Below are positions 7,008 to 14,748 of a stretch of 23,750 nt of DNA, piece after piece. The stretch comes from Bacillota bacterium (lineage in GTDB: Bacteria > Bacillota > Dethiobacteria > DTU022). Each line of letters opens with the position of its first letter. Positions within the stretch are counted from its first letter, which is position 1. The stretch is from contig JAAZHP010000136.1 of the NCBI GenBank assembly GCA_012510625.1, positions 1 to 23,750 on the forward strand. Direction: 5' to 3'. The notes below the pieces were generated by a model. It saw nothing but the letters and a program-made list of their open reading frames with translations, was not told the origin of the DNA and searched no databases. The position numbers were made by a program, and so were the translations under genes.

Positions 7008-8441
7008 CTACTTTATATTGAGGCGCTTTATCCGCTGCTGGAGATTTTGCCGGGAAATGCCCAGGGCCCTGGCTGTGCGGCTGATGTTATGGCCGTTGCT
7101 GTTCATTGTTTCCACAATTATCTCTCTTTCAATTCTTTGCAGCAGCAGCTTGAGGTTCTGTTTTTCCCGGTTGTTTTCGTAATAGCTCTCATACTTGAAA
7201 CCGGGCTCCCGGTATTTTTGCAGCAAGTGAGCCGGGATATGTCTTGGCTCAATGTAGCCGGCATCCTCTTCAGCGAAGTTCATGGCGTGCTCCACGGCAT
7301 GCTGCAGCTCGCGCACATTCCCGGGCCAGTTGTGCTGCTGGAAAATGGCCGTTACTTCCGGCGTCACATCTTTGACCTGCTTATACATAATCTTGTTTGA
7401 TCTATTGATAAAGTGGCGCACCAGCAGGGGCAGATCCTCCATCCGTTTGCGCAGCGGCGGGATGGTCAGCGTAACCACGGCCAGGCGGTAATAGAGATCC
7501 TGGCGCAGCTTCCCTTTCTTAATTGCCTCCAGGGGATCGGTGTTGATGGCGCTGAAAATCCGCGGATTCACGCGGATATCCGATTTTCCGCCCAGCCGCC
7601 GCACCGTTTTGGATTCCAGCACCCGCAGCAGCTTGGTCTGCAGGGAGACATCCATGGAACTGATCTCATCGAGGAAAAGCGTGCCCTTATCGGCTTCTTC
7701 AAAGAGGCCGGGCTTATCTTCAGCCCCGGTGAAAGCTCCTTTTTCTGTTCCAAAGAGAATGCTCTCCAGCAAAGTGGCCGGAATGGCGGCGCAGTTCACG
7801 GCCACAAAGGGGCCCTTGGCGCGAAGACTGTAATTGTGGATGCTCTGGGCAAAAAGCTCTTTCCCCGTTCCTGTTTCGCCGTAGATCAGCACCGGCGACA
7901 TATTTACGGCAACGCGCCGGGCATGCTCTACTGTCTCCTGGATGGCGGCGCTCTCTCCGATAATATCTTCAAAGGAGTACTGCGTGCCGTTGCGGGTATG
8001 GCTGGAATAAAGCTGCTTCTGCAGCTGGATTACGGTATCGACGAGCTGCTTTTTGTTGGTGATATCGCTGTTGACCGAGACCGCCCCGATGATGGCGCCA
8101 TTTGCGCTGATGGGAAAAGTATTGGTGATTATATCAATCTTTTTTCCTTTTATAGTAAAATAAGAGGTGTGATGGTTTTTCACCGGTTTTCCCGTTTTAA
8201 GCACCTTTAAAAGGATGCTGCTCTCTTCATCCAGCCGGTATGCTTCCGTAATATGCTTCCCCAGGACATTCTCCGCCCTGGTATTCTCGATCTTCTCCAG
8301 CCATTTTGAATAAAAGAAAGTTTTGCCCCTGCTGTCAACAATGTGAATGCCCTCTTCGATGATATTTAATGCGCTGGTCAGCAGCTCATTTTCTCGCCGT
8401 ATTTTTTCTATCTCTTTTGATGGAAGGGTTTTTTTAGGCAT
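7008..8441 (-). CDS. Sigma-54-dependent transcriptional activator, PAS / AAA+ / Fis-type HTH
   Basis: A 477-residue enhancer-binding protein. A PAS-like sensor domain spans about residues 18-130 (ALNIIEEGIHIVDSRGK; ending VSVNSDITNKK). The AAA+ domain has Walker A GETGTGKE (188-195), the sigma-54 contact loop GAFTGA (235-240), and Walker B TLFLDEI (254-260). WPGNVREL and a C-terminal Fis-type helix-turn-helix (ISRTARALGISRQNLQQRIK) follow. The intact GAFTGA loop means it should activate RNA polymerase-sigma-54. Domain order matches RocR-type catabolic activators. It is divergent from the 8830-20403 operon, which has a near-consensus -24/-12 promoter, so it is the likely regulator of that operon, with the PAS domain sensing the inducer. 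ATG 8441 is preceded by GGGGAGAGA with 4-nt spacing; the longer reading to 8534 has none. Confidence 0.92.
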   Translation of the reverse strand: MPKKTLPSKEIEKIRRENELLTSALNIIEEGIHIVDSRGKTFFYSKWLEKIENTRAENVLGKHITEAYRLDEESSILLKVLKTGKPVKNHHTSYFTIKGKKIDIITNTFPISANGAIIGAVSVNSDITNKKQLVDTVIQLQKQLYSSHTRNGTQYSFEDIIGESAAIQETVEHARRVAVNMSPVLIYGETGTGKELFAQSIHNYSLRAKGPFVAVNCAAIPATLLESILFGTEKGAFTGAEDKPGLFEEADKGTLFLDEISSMDVSLQTKLLRVLESKTVRRLGGKSDIRVNPRIFSAINTDPLEAIKKGKLRQDLYYRLAVVTLTIPPLRKRMEDLPLLVRHFINRSNKIMYKQVKDVTPEVTAIFQQHNWPGNVRELQHAVEHAMNFAEEDAGYIEPRHIPAHLLQKYREPGFKYESYYENNREKQNLKLLLQRIEREIIVETMNSNGHNISRTARALGISRQNLQQRIKRLNIK

Positions 8442-8458
8442 AAAATCTCTCCCCGGGT

Positions 8459-8472
8459 GCAAATATATTTGC
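8459..8472. promoter_or_regulatory. 14-bp perfect palindrome upstream of the activator gene
   Basis: GCAAATATATTTGC reads identically on both strands and lies 17 nt before the activator ATG at 8441, just beyond its ribosome binding site. Its place in the presumed 5' leader or promoter of the regulator suggests an operator for autoregulation. The binding protein is not known. Confidence 0.4.
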
Positions 8473-8615
8473 GTTTCACTATGAATTCGCCGCAACCCTA
8501 ATAAATCCTGCCCTTGCCGGCCCCTGCAAAACATATTGCATGCAAAAATAATTGCGGTTTATGCCCGCATAAGCGCTAATCAGCTGCCCAGGCGCTTTTC
8601 AATAGCGATTAAAGA

Positions 8616-8643
8616 CGGGATGCAGAAATTGGCTGGGCATCCC
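8616..8643. promoter_or_regulatory. Candidate upstream activating sequence 1 (dyad)
   Basis: CGGGATGC (8616-8623) faces GCATCCC (8637-8643), a perfect 7-bp dyad with a 13-nt spacer centred at 8630. That is about 146 bp before the predicted transcription start at 8776. It shares the plan CGGGrTG-N15/16-CAyCCC with the dyad at 8692-8721, and both spacers contain ATTG followed by GGG. Confidence 0.5.
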
Positions 8644-8691
8644 TCCAGTTGCTTGTGATATAGTGAATAGTGGACAAAGCAATAACGATGC

Positions 8692-8721
8692 CGGGGTGAG
8701 TCATTGCCAGGGAACACCCCG
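8692..8721. promoter_or_regulatory. Candidate upstream activating sequence 2 (dyad)
   Basis: CGGGGTG (8692-8698) faces CACCCCG (8715-8721), a perfect 7-bp dyad with a 16-nt spacer centred near 8706. That is about 70 bp before the predicted start and about 76 bp (roughly seven helical turns) from the first dyad. Paired similar dyads upstream of a -24/-12 promoter are typical binding sites for sigma-54 activators. Confidence 0.5.
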
Positions 8722-8749
8722 AGCGGGTTATTAAACTCCTCCGGTTGTT

Positions 8750-8765
8750 TGGCATACATATTGCA
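8750..8765 (+). promoter_or_regulatory. Sigma-54 (-24/-12) promoter of the catabolic operon
   Basis: TGGCATACATATTGCA matches the consensus TGGCACG-N4-TTGCW, with invariant GG (8751-8752) and GC (8763-8764) at the right 10-bp separation. Transcription should start near 8776, giving a leader of about 54 nt before ATG 8830. Presence of a GAFTGA-bearing activator gene next door supports the call. Confidence 0.85.
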
Positions 8766-8829
8766 AGTAATAATCACTGAAGTAAAAGTAGCCGTAGCTG
8801 TAATTGCAACAATGGGGAGGAGTTTTGAT

Positions 8830-10047
8830 ATGAAAAAGTTGGACTACTTGAAGGAAAAGCCCATTGCCGTGCTCGGGGGGGGCGCCGTAGCAAAAGCTAT
8901 TGCCGGTGATTGTGCCCTGGGCGGCGCCAGGGTGCACCTCTGCGACCTGCCGCCTTTCGCGGAAAAAACACTTTTTGGAGTAAGAGAAAAGGGCATCAAA
9001 TTTTTTGGAGATCAGCTAAACTTATATGGCTTTGAACGCAGCGGAAATGCAGTAATGGAGATGGTAACTGAAGATGTGGCTGAGGCGGTAAAAGGCGCCG
9101 GAATTATTGTCGTAGCCACGCCTGCTCTGGGGCACAGGCCTTTCTTTGAAAAATTAATCCCCGCCCTGGAAGATGGGCAGGTCATACACATTTTCCCCGA
9201 TAATTATGGCTCCCTCTTGCTGCGCAAAATGATACGCGAAGCGGGCTGCAACAAGGATGTCATCGTGGGCGGCTGGTCCAGCTCTACCTACGGCAGCCGG
9301 GTGGTTACCAAGGGCGGAGTGATTTTGCCTCAAATCAGGGTCTATTACCGGGCCATTACCCTGCGCGGCGCCGCCATGCCGGCTTGCGATACCCCTGCAT
9401 TTATCGAAAGCTCCCGCTACCTCCCTTCCATGGACGCGGTCACCAACGGCGACGGCGCCGTGGCGGGCGACACTGTCCTCGACATCGGCTTCAGCAATGT
9501 CAACCCCGTTCTGCACTGCCCGGGCACCCTTCTCGGACTCGGCACAATGGAAAACTGGGGTGTAATCTACGGTAAAGACAAGTATGAATTCAGCATCTAT
9601 TCTCATGCCTACTGTCCTTCAATTGCCAAGGTCCAGTATGCCTTCTACCAGGAGGTCTGCGCCGTAGCCGAAGCCATCGGCGTGGGCGTTCAAAAATATG
9701 ACGAAGAAGACTTCTACTCCAGGGAAAGCATCCTGGGCCAGGAATACATGGGGAAAGACTACAAAATCCCCTTTGACCAGCACGACTATATCCAGTATGG
9801 CACCGGCCCCTTTACCGTAGAGAATAGATATATCACCGAGGATATCCCGGTAGGCTGCAACGTCTACCATCAACTGGGGAAGGCATATGGGGTAAAAACA
9901 CCGGTCATCGACTCCATGATCAACATTGCCTCGGCCATATTGCGGAAGGATTTTTACTCCACGGGCTACTCCCTTGATTACCTGGGGATCGGGAGTATGG
10001 ATAAAGAGCAGTTGAACAACTACCTGCGCCTGGGAGAGGGGAAGTAA
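8830..10047 (+). CDS. NAD(P)-dependent octopine/nopaline dehydrogenase family protein
   Basis: A 405-residue two-domain dehydrogenase and the first gene of the sigma-54 operon. A Rossmann fold begins at residue 10 (PIAVLGGGAVAKAIAGD), and IIVVATPALGHRPF marks the later strand of the nucleotide domain. The C-terminal half carries the octopine-dehydrogenase signature FSNVNPVLHCPGTLLGLG followed by the catalytic-type His/Asp region (DEEDFYSRESILG). This family reversibly oxidises N-(carboxyalkyl) amino acids (opines) to an amino acid plus a 2-oxo acid, and shares its fold with ketopantoate reductase. ATG 8830 has GGGGAGGAG 7 nt upstream; the longer reading to 8704 would start before the predicted transcript start and is rejected. 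In this operon it probably oxidises or cleaves the imported substrate or a product of it. The actual substrate is unknown. Confidence 0.85.
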   Translation: MKKLDYLKEKPIAVLGGGAVAKAIAGDCALGGARVHLCDLPPFAEKTLFGVREKGIKFFGDQLNLYGFERSGNAVMEMVTEDVAEAVKGAGIIVVATPALGHRPFFEKLIPALEDGQVIHIFPDNYGSLLLRKMIREAGCNKDVIVGGWSSSTYGSRVVTKGGVILPQIRVYYRAITLRGAAMPACDTPAFIESSRYLPSMDAVTNGDGAVAGDTVLDIGFSNVNPVLHCPGTLLGLGTMENWGVIYGKDKYEFSIYSHAYCPSIAKVQYAFYQEVCAVAEAIGVGVQKYDEEDFYSRESILGQEYMGKDYKIPFDQHDYIQYGTGPFTVENRYITEDIPVGCNVYHQLGKAYGVKTPVIDSMINIASAILRKDFYSTGYSLDYLGIGSMDKEQLNNYLRLGEGK

Positions 10048-10119
10048 GTTTACCGGCAGGGATGCGCATACTTGCCTTCCCGCAAAGGCGCGGACCATGT
10101 TTGGGGGTATAAGAAGAAA

Positions 10120-11544
10120 GTGAACAATATTGTGCGTAACGTTGAGTTTCATGTCCTCGATGAAGAGAAGATAAAAAAAATCCATGAGAAATCCCTTTAC
10201 ATCATGGAAAATATAGGGATGAGGGTTGGCGGCGAGCGCGCCGTCGAGCTCCTCACCGGTCATGGCGCCCGTATTGGGAAGGATGGGCTTATGCGCATCA
10301 GCGCCGGCATGGTCGCAAAGGCCCTGGAGAGCGCTCCGAAGAAGCTGGTGCTCTACAACCGGAGCGGCGAAGAGGCCATGGTTGTGGACAGCGAGAAGAA
10401 CCAGGTCTACTTCGGCACCCATTCGGATCAGCTCGAGATTGTCGATCCCTCTGATGGCGGCGTACGGAAGTTCCTTAAGAAAGATGTGGCGGCCATGTGC
10501 CGCATCGCCGATGCCCTGCCCAATATCCACTTTGTGCTCTCCGTGGGGATGACGGCGGATGTGAACCCCAGGGTTCAAACGCAGAGCACATTTATCGAGA
10601 CGCTGCGCCATTTTAGCAAGACCATTAACTTCTCCTCCAACAGCGTCGATTCCCTCAAAGACTGCCTCAACATTGCGGCGGACTTTGCCGGCGGCATGCA
10701 AAAGCTGCAGGAGAAGCCCTTTATTTTCTATTACTGCGAGCCCATCCCGCCGCTGACCCATCCGCCCGACAGCACGGAGAAGGCCTATATTAGCGCTGAA
10801 AACCGCATTCCCTTAATCTATATGCCCTATTGCATGATGGGCGGCACTTCGCCGGTTAACCTGGCTACAACCCTGGCCCAGTCCAATGCCGAAGTTTTAT
10901 TCGGCCTCGTTCTCTCCCAGCTGGTCAGCGAAGGCGCTCCCTTTATCTACGGGGCCATGCCCTCCATCCTGGACATGCGGACCACTATCGGCAGCTACGC
11001 CGCCCCGGAATTCCATCTTTGCGTTGCGGCCATGGCCGACCTGGCGGCTTACTACGGGCTGCCCTTCTACGGGACCGCGGGCTGCTCCGACGCCAAGGCC
11101 GTGGATGAACAATCGGTGAGCGAGGTTGCCTTCCAGATCTTATCCACCATGCTGAGCAAGGCCAACCTGGTCCACGACGTTGGGGTGCTGGATCACTGCA
11201 ACAATGTCTCGCCGGAGATGGTGGTGCTGGCCAACGAGATCATCGAGTCGTTGAAATACTATACCCGGGGCATCGATGCCGGGGAAGACGATTTTGTTCT
11301 CGATCTTGTGGAAAAGGTGGGCCCGGGAGGGCATTACATCGACGAGATGCACACCCTGGAAAACTTCAGGCAGGTCTGGTATCCTGAAATCTTTAGCCGT
11401 GAAAAAGTCACCGGGCCGGGGTCAACGATAAAGCAGAAAATCAGGCAGAAGATCAAGGGGATATTGGAAAACGGTGCCGGCCGCGCCCTCGAGCAGGGCC
11501 AGGCGGAGGCCCTCGATGAGTGGGAGAAGAGGCTGGGCCTTTGA
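10120..11544 (+). CDS. MttB-family (non-pyrrolysine) trimethylamine/betaine methyltransferase homologue 1
   Basis: A 474-residue member of the MttB superfamily. The N-terminal EEKIKKIHEKSLYIMENIGMRVG, the central PFYGTAGCSDAKAVDEQ segment and the C-terminal EKVGPGGHYIDEMHTLENFR are family hallmarks. The frame has no in-frame TAG, so it lacks pyrrolysine and belongs with MtgB, MtpB and MtcB-type enzymes, which take a methyl group from glycine betaine, proline betaine or carnitine and pass it to a corrinoid protein. No corrinoid protein is encoded in the window. The start is uncertain: GTG 10120 gives a family-like N-terminus but has only GGGGG 12 nt upstream, while TTG 10072 is an in-frame alternative adding 16 residues. 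It sits 72 nt after the dehydrogenase and is co-transcribed with it. Confidence 0.87.
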   Translation: MNNIVRNVEFHVLDEEKIKKIHEKSLYIMENIGMRVGGERAVELLTGHGARIGKDGLMRISAGMVAKALESAPKKLVLYNRSGEEAMVVDSEKNQVYFGTHSDQLEIVDPSDGGVRKFLKKDVAAMCRIADALPNIHFVLSVGMTADVNPRVQTQSTFIETLRHFSKTINFSSNSVDSLKDCLNIAADFAGGMQKLQEKPFIFYYCEPIPPLTHPPDSTEKAYISAENRIPLIYMPYCMMGGTSPVNLATTLAQSNAEVLFGLVLSQLVSEGAPFIYGAMPSILDMRTTIGSYAAPEFHLCVAAMADLAAYYGLPFYGTAGCSDAKAVDEQSVSEVAFQILSTMLSKANLVHDVGVLDHCNNVSPEMVVLANEIIESLKYYTRGIDAGEDDFVLDLVEKVGPGGHYIDEMHTLENFRQVWYPEIFSREKVTGPGSTIKQKIRQKIKGILENGAGRALEQGQAEALDEWEKRLGL

Positions 11545-11580
11545 GCGCCTCGTACAAAAACTTTTGAGGGGGGAGGAAGC

Positions 11581-12372
11581 ATGATATTTTGGCAAAGCCG
11601 TGATCCGGGAATAAATCATATTAAAACGCGCAAAAACCATGTCTGCTACGGAATGGGGCTGGGGATAATCCTGCTTAATGACGCCTACCCGGGTTTTCCG
11701 GGGGATGTCCGGAACGCGAGCGCCTTTCCCTACCCGGTACAGTATGAAATAGCCGAAGGCGTTACCAATAAGACGCTGGTCTATGACAAAAACCCCGCGC
11801 AATGCCGGGATGCGGTCATTGCGGCGGCAAAAAGGCTGGAGAGGCTCGGCTGCCGGGCCATTGCCGCCGAATGCGGCTATTTTGCCTTTTTCCAGCAGGA
11901 TGTGCGGGCGGCCGTCGATGTGCCCGTGTTTATGTCCAGCCTGCTGCAGGTGCCTTTTATCCAGCAGGTCATTGGGCCGCAGAAAAGCGTGGGCATCGTC
12001 TGCGCCCAGAAGCAGTTTTTAACCAGGGAGCATCTTGTCAACGTGGGCATTGACCCGGGCAGCAACTATCTCATAGCGGGGGCCCAGGATGAATACGGCG
12101 TCAGCGAATTTGACAAGCTCTGGAATCCCCATGCCAGGCCCGAGAGGCCGGAAGCATATTACGATAAGGCGGAAGAGCAGATGGTCTCCTGCTGCAAGAG
12201 CTTTGTGGAGAAATATCCGTCAATTGGGGCGATCATGCTGGAATGCACGGGGATGCAGCCCTTTGCCCGGGCCATACAGCGGGAAATCGACCTGCCCGTG
12301 TTCAGCTGGGGCACCCTTTTGGATTACGCTTATTCGGTTGTTGCCCATAGAGATTATTACGGCCATGTTTAG
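11581..12372 (+). CDS. Aspartate/glutamate racemase superfamily protein
   Basis: A 263-residue protein with the two-fold Asp/Glu racemase layout and a Cys in each half: Cys98 in AAECGYFAFFQ and Cys222 in LECTGMQPFA. These sit where the two acid/base cysteines of aspartate, glutamate and hydantoin racemases lie. It contains KSVGIVCAQKQFLT, the start of the second lobe. Cofactor-independent racemisation of an amino-acid-like compound is the expected activity, but members also act as decarboxylases or isomerases. ATG 11581 has a strong GGGGGGAGG site 5 nt upstream. It lies between two MttB-family genes in the operon, which suggests it adjusts the stereochemistry of a substrate or intermediate in the same pathway. 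Confidence 0.78.
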   Translation: MIFWQSRDPGINHIKTRKNHVCYGMGLGIILLNDAYPGFPGDVRNASAFPYPVQYEIAEGVTNKTLVYDKNPAQCRDAVIAAAKRLERLGCRAIAAECGYFAFFQQDVRAAVDVPVFMSSLLQVPFIQQVIGPQKSVGIVCAQKQFLTREHLVNVGIDPGSNYLIAGAQDEYGVSEFDKLWNPHARPERPEAYYDKAEEQMVSCCKSFVEKYPSIGAIMLECTGMQPFARAIQREIDLPVFSWGTLLDYAYSVVAHRDYYGHV

Positions 12373-12397
12373 GTGGAAAGGTGAGGAAAGGTGAGGG
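12373..12397 (+). repeat. Short tandem duplication over the MttB-2 ribosome binding site
   Basis: GGAAAGGTGA occurs twice in direct tandem between the racemase stop and the second MttB start. One copy provides GGTGAGG as ribosome binding site; the second copy contains the GTG start at 12391. It may affect translation of this gene. Confidence 0.45.
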
Positions 12398-13782
12398 TCT
12401 CAGGCAGTTGCCTCTCCCCAAAAGAGATCCAGGATCTTCATGAAGCCACGCTGAAAGTGCTCGCCGGGACGGGAGTCAGGTTTGCTCATGAAGAGGCGCT
12501 GGAAATCTTTAAGAAGAGCGGCGCCAAAACCGAGGGCGCTGCGGTATATATCGATGAGAAGCTCCTGGAGCAAGCCCTGGAAAGTATACCCGGCAGCTTT
12601 ATGCTTTATGGGCGCGAGAGCGGGGACAATGTTCTTGTCGGCGGCGGGCGGCCCGTGTACGCTCCCGCTTCCGGCCCCGTATTTGTGAAAAGCGGTTCGC
12701 AGAAGAGGCCGGCTTCAGGGAAAGATTTTATCGATTTAATGAAGCTGACCCAGAGCAGCCCCGTGCTGGGCGTGGCAAATTATATCGTGGTGGAACCCCA
12801 GGATATTGACGGAAGCAGGCGGAGATTGTTCCAGCTGGCGGCGGCGCTGAAATATTCCACCAAGCCTCTCGTGGGGATGAGCGTGGGGGAGGGGGAGACC
12901 GGAAAGTGTTTTGAGCTGGTGCGGAAATTTTACGGGGGATTGGCGGAGAACCGCTTGCTGGGCGTTATCAGCCCCATATCGCCCTTAACCTATGATCGGG
13001 GGATGATTGAACGCGTTATGGAGTATGCCCGCGCCGGCCAGCCGCTTATGTTTGCCTCGTGTTCCCAGCCGGGATTTACCAGCCCCGCCACGCTTGCCGG
13101 GACCGTGGTTGTAGACAATGCCCAGCAGCTGGCCGGGATAGTCTTCAGCCAGCTCTGCAAGCCCGGACTGCCCGTTGTCTACGGCAGCACCTCCGTATCC
13201 TGCGATATGCGCTACGCTTCGCCGGCCATAGGTTCGCCCGAAGCCGCGCTCATGGCCATGGCCACTTCGGCGCTGGCCAAGTATTACGGGCTGCCCTGCC
13301 GCACCGGCGGCACCTTAACGGATGCGAAATTGCCGGATATGCAGGCCGGCCTGGAATCGATGATGGTTATGATGAGCACATTGATTTCCGGCGCAGATTT
13401 TGTTTTGCAATCCTGCGGGATCCTTGATTCCTTTAATACCGTCAGCCTGGAAAAGTTTATTATCGACGAAGTTACCGTGGCCATGGCGGAAAGATTTGCC
13501 GCCGGCTTTGACATCGATGAACATAAGCTGGCTGCAGCCGTTATTGAGAAGGTCGGTCCGGGAGGCATGTACCTGGACGATGATCATACCGCCTTAAATT
13601 ACCGGAGCGAGCTCTATATACCGCCGCTGCTTTCGCGTGAGAGCTACTCAAGCTGGGAGCAGGGCGGCTCCCGGACATTGGAGCAGCGGGCCCATGAGCT
13701 ATTGAACGAGAGACTTAATGATTATGAGCCTCCTCCGCTTACTCCTGAGCAAGAAAATATTTTGATGAAGCACCTGTCCTGA
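12391..13782 (+). CDS. MttB-family (non-pyrrolysine) methyltransferase homologue 2
   Basis: A 463-residue paralogue of the upstream MttB-like gene. It starts with LSPKEIQDLHEATLKVLAGTGVRF and has YGLPCRTGGTLTDAKLPDMQAG in the position of YGLPFYGTAGCSDAKAVDEQ of the first copy. It ends with EKVGPGGMYLDDDHTALNYRSE. No in-frame TAG is present and the stop is TGA. The two copies are clearly diverged along their whole length, so they probably act on different substrates or successive methyl groups rather than being a recent duplication. The start is GTG 12391 with GGTGAGG 4 nt upstream. As with copy 1, a corrinoid acceptor protein and its methyl-tetrahydrofolate partner must be encoded elsewhere if this is a classical methyltransferase. 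Confidence 0.86.
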   Translation: MRVSGSCLSPKEIQDLHEATLKVLAGTGVRFAHEEALEIFKKSGAKTEGAAVYIDEKLLEQALESIPGSFMLYGRESGDNVLVGGGRPVYAPASGPVFVKSGSQKRPASGKDFIDLMKLTQSSPVLGVANYIVVEPQDIDGSRRRLFQLAAALKYSTKPLVGMSVGEGETGKCFELVRKFYGGLAENRLLGVISPISPLTYDRGMIERVMEYARAGQPLMFASCSQPGFTSPATLAGTVVVDNAQQLAGIVFSQLCKPGLPVVYGSTSVSCDMRYASPAIGSPEAALMAMATSALAKYYGLPCRTGGTLTDAKLPDMQAGLESMMVMMSTLISGADFVLQSCGILDSFNTVSLEKFIIDEVTVAMAERFAAGFDIDEHKLAAAVIEKVGPGGMYLDDDHTALNYRSELYIPPLLSRESYSSWEQGGSRTLEQRAHELLNERLNDYEPPPLTPEQENILMKHLS

Positions 13783-13814
13783 GCAATCAGTGCAATACAG
13801 AAGGAGGCAGCTTA

Positions 13815-14666
13815 ATGGCCAGGAAAAAAACGATTCTAGATTTCATCAAGATGAAAAAAGAGAAGCAGCAGGTGGCCTGGATCACCGCTTACGACTATCC
13901 TCTGGCTTCATTTGCCGAGCAGGCGGGTATAGACATGATCCTGGTAGGCGATTCCCTGGGCATGGTTGTGCTTGGCTATAAATCAACGAACCCCGTAACG
14001 ATGGAAGAATGCCTCATCCACTGCCAGGCGGTCCGCCGCGGGGCGCCAAACACCTGGGTTGTGGGAGACATGCCCTTCATGTCATACCAGGTTTCTGATG
14101 AAGAGGCCGTATTCAATGCGGGCCGCTTTATCAAGCAAGCGGCAGTGGATTCCATCAAGCTCGAGGGAGGCGTGCGGGTAACCTCGCGGATCCGGGCCAT
14201 AGTTGATTCCGGCATACCGGTAATGGGCCATATTGGATTAACCCCCCAGAGCTCGGGCCAGCTGGGCGGATTTAAGGCCCAGGGGCGTGATGTGAAGAAT
14301 GCCCGCGCTTTAATCAAGGATGCCCTGGCTGTAGAGGAAGCTGGCGCTTATGCCCTGCTCGTGGAAGCTGTCCCCCCGGAGGTTACGGCCTTTATCTGCA
14401 GCCTCCTGGAAATACCGGTATACGGCATCGGGGCGGGGCCGGCAGACGGCCAGCTGCTCATTTGCGGCGATATGCTGGGGATGTTCCAGGCTTTTACGCC
14501 CAAGTTTGTTAAGCAATATGCAAACGTGGCCGAGATAGAAATAAACGCCATCAAAACCTATGTCAACGAGGTGAAAGAAGGCCTGTTCCCCTCTGACGAA
14601 CATGCCTACCATGTGGTTGAGCCCATGGAAGAGTTTGAAAAGATGTTTAAGGAATTTAAAAAATAG
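13815..14666 (+). CDS. panB: 3-methyl-2-oxobutanoate hydroxymethyltransferase (PanB) homologue
   Basis: A 283-residue protein alignable by eye with PanB along its full length: AWITAYDYPLASFAEQAG, LVGDSLGM, VTMEECLIHCQAVRRGAPN, GDMPFMSY, KLEGG, GHIGLTPQS, VEAVPPE and GIGAG. Metal ligands Asp46, Asp85 and Glu117, and catalytic Glu184, correspond to Asp45, Asp84, Glu114 and Glu181 of the E. coli enzyme; Lys115 is also kept. PanB transfers the hydroxymethyl group of 5,10-methylene-tetrahydrofolate to 2-oxoisovalerate, and the reaction is reversible. No panC, panD or other pantothenate gene is nearby; it lies between a methyltransferase gene and a betaine-type transporter. It may have been recruited to remove or add a one-carbon unit on a 2-oxo acid made in this pathway. 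ATG 13815 follows AAGGAGG. Confidence 0.85.
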   Translation: MARKKTILDFIKMKKEKQQVAWITAYDYPLASFAEQAGIDMILVGDSLGMVVLGYKSTNPVTMEECLIHCQAVRRGAPNTWVVGDMPFMSYQVSDEEAVFNAGRFIKQAAVDSIKLEGGVRVTSRIRAIVDSGIPVMGHIGLTPQSSGQLGGFKAQGRDVKNARALIKDALAVEEAGAYALLVEAVPPEVTAFICSLLEIPVYGIGAGPADGQLLICGDMLGMFQAFTPKFVKQYANVAEIEINAIKTYVNEVKEGLFPSDEHAYHVVEPMEEFEKMFKEFKK

Positions 14667-14748
14667 ATGAGACACGAGACCGGAGGCCCCGGCAGCAGAG
14701 CCGGCCATGCGCTTATATCAAGCATAAAAAGGAGGCGTAAAAGGGGCG

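Larger units (their letters stand above)
8442..8829. promoter_or_regulatory. Divergent regulatory region between the sigma-54 activator and the catabolic operon
   Basis: This 388-bp gap carries no plausible gene but is dense in symmetric sequence. It holds a 14-bp palindrome by the regulator start (8459-8472), TTGCATGCAA (8536-8545), AAGCGC/GCGCTT arms (8571-8576 and 8592-8597), two similar dyads (8616-8643 and 8692-8721) and a sigma-54 promoter (8750-8765). The arrangement is what is expected of an enhancer-driven operon with its activator encoded divergently. Confidence 0.75.

Noticed and set aside
8704..8829. 42-residue N-terminal extension of the opine dehydrogenase
   Set aside because: It would begin before the predicted sigma-54 transcription start and has no ribosome binding site, while ATG 8830 has GGGGAGGAG and begins just before the Rossmann fold.
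9619..10761. 380-residue open frame on the minus strand
   Set aside because: It lies antisense to the opine dehydrogenase and first MttB genes, whose products have clear family motifs. Its translation matches no family and is His- and Val-rich, as expected for antisense of GC-rich coding sequence.
10120..13782. Possible pyrrolysine (in-frame TAG) in the MttB-like genes
   Set aside because: Both frames run uninterrupted for the full family length and end in TGA, so no amber read-through is needed.
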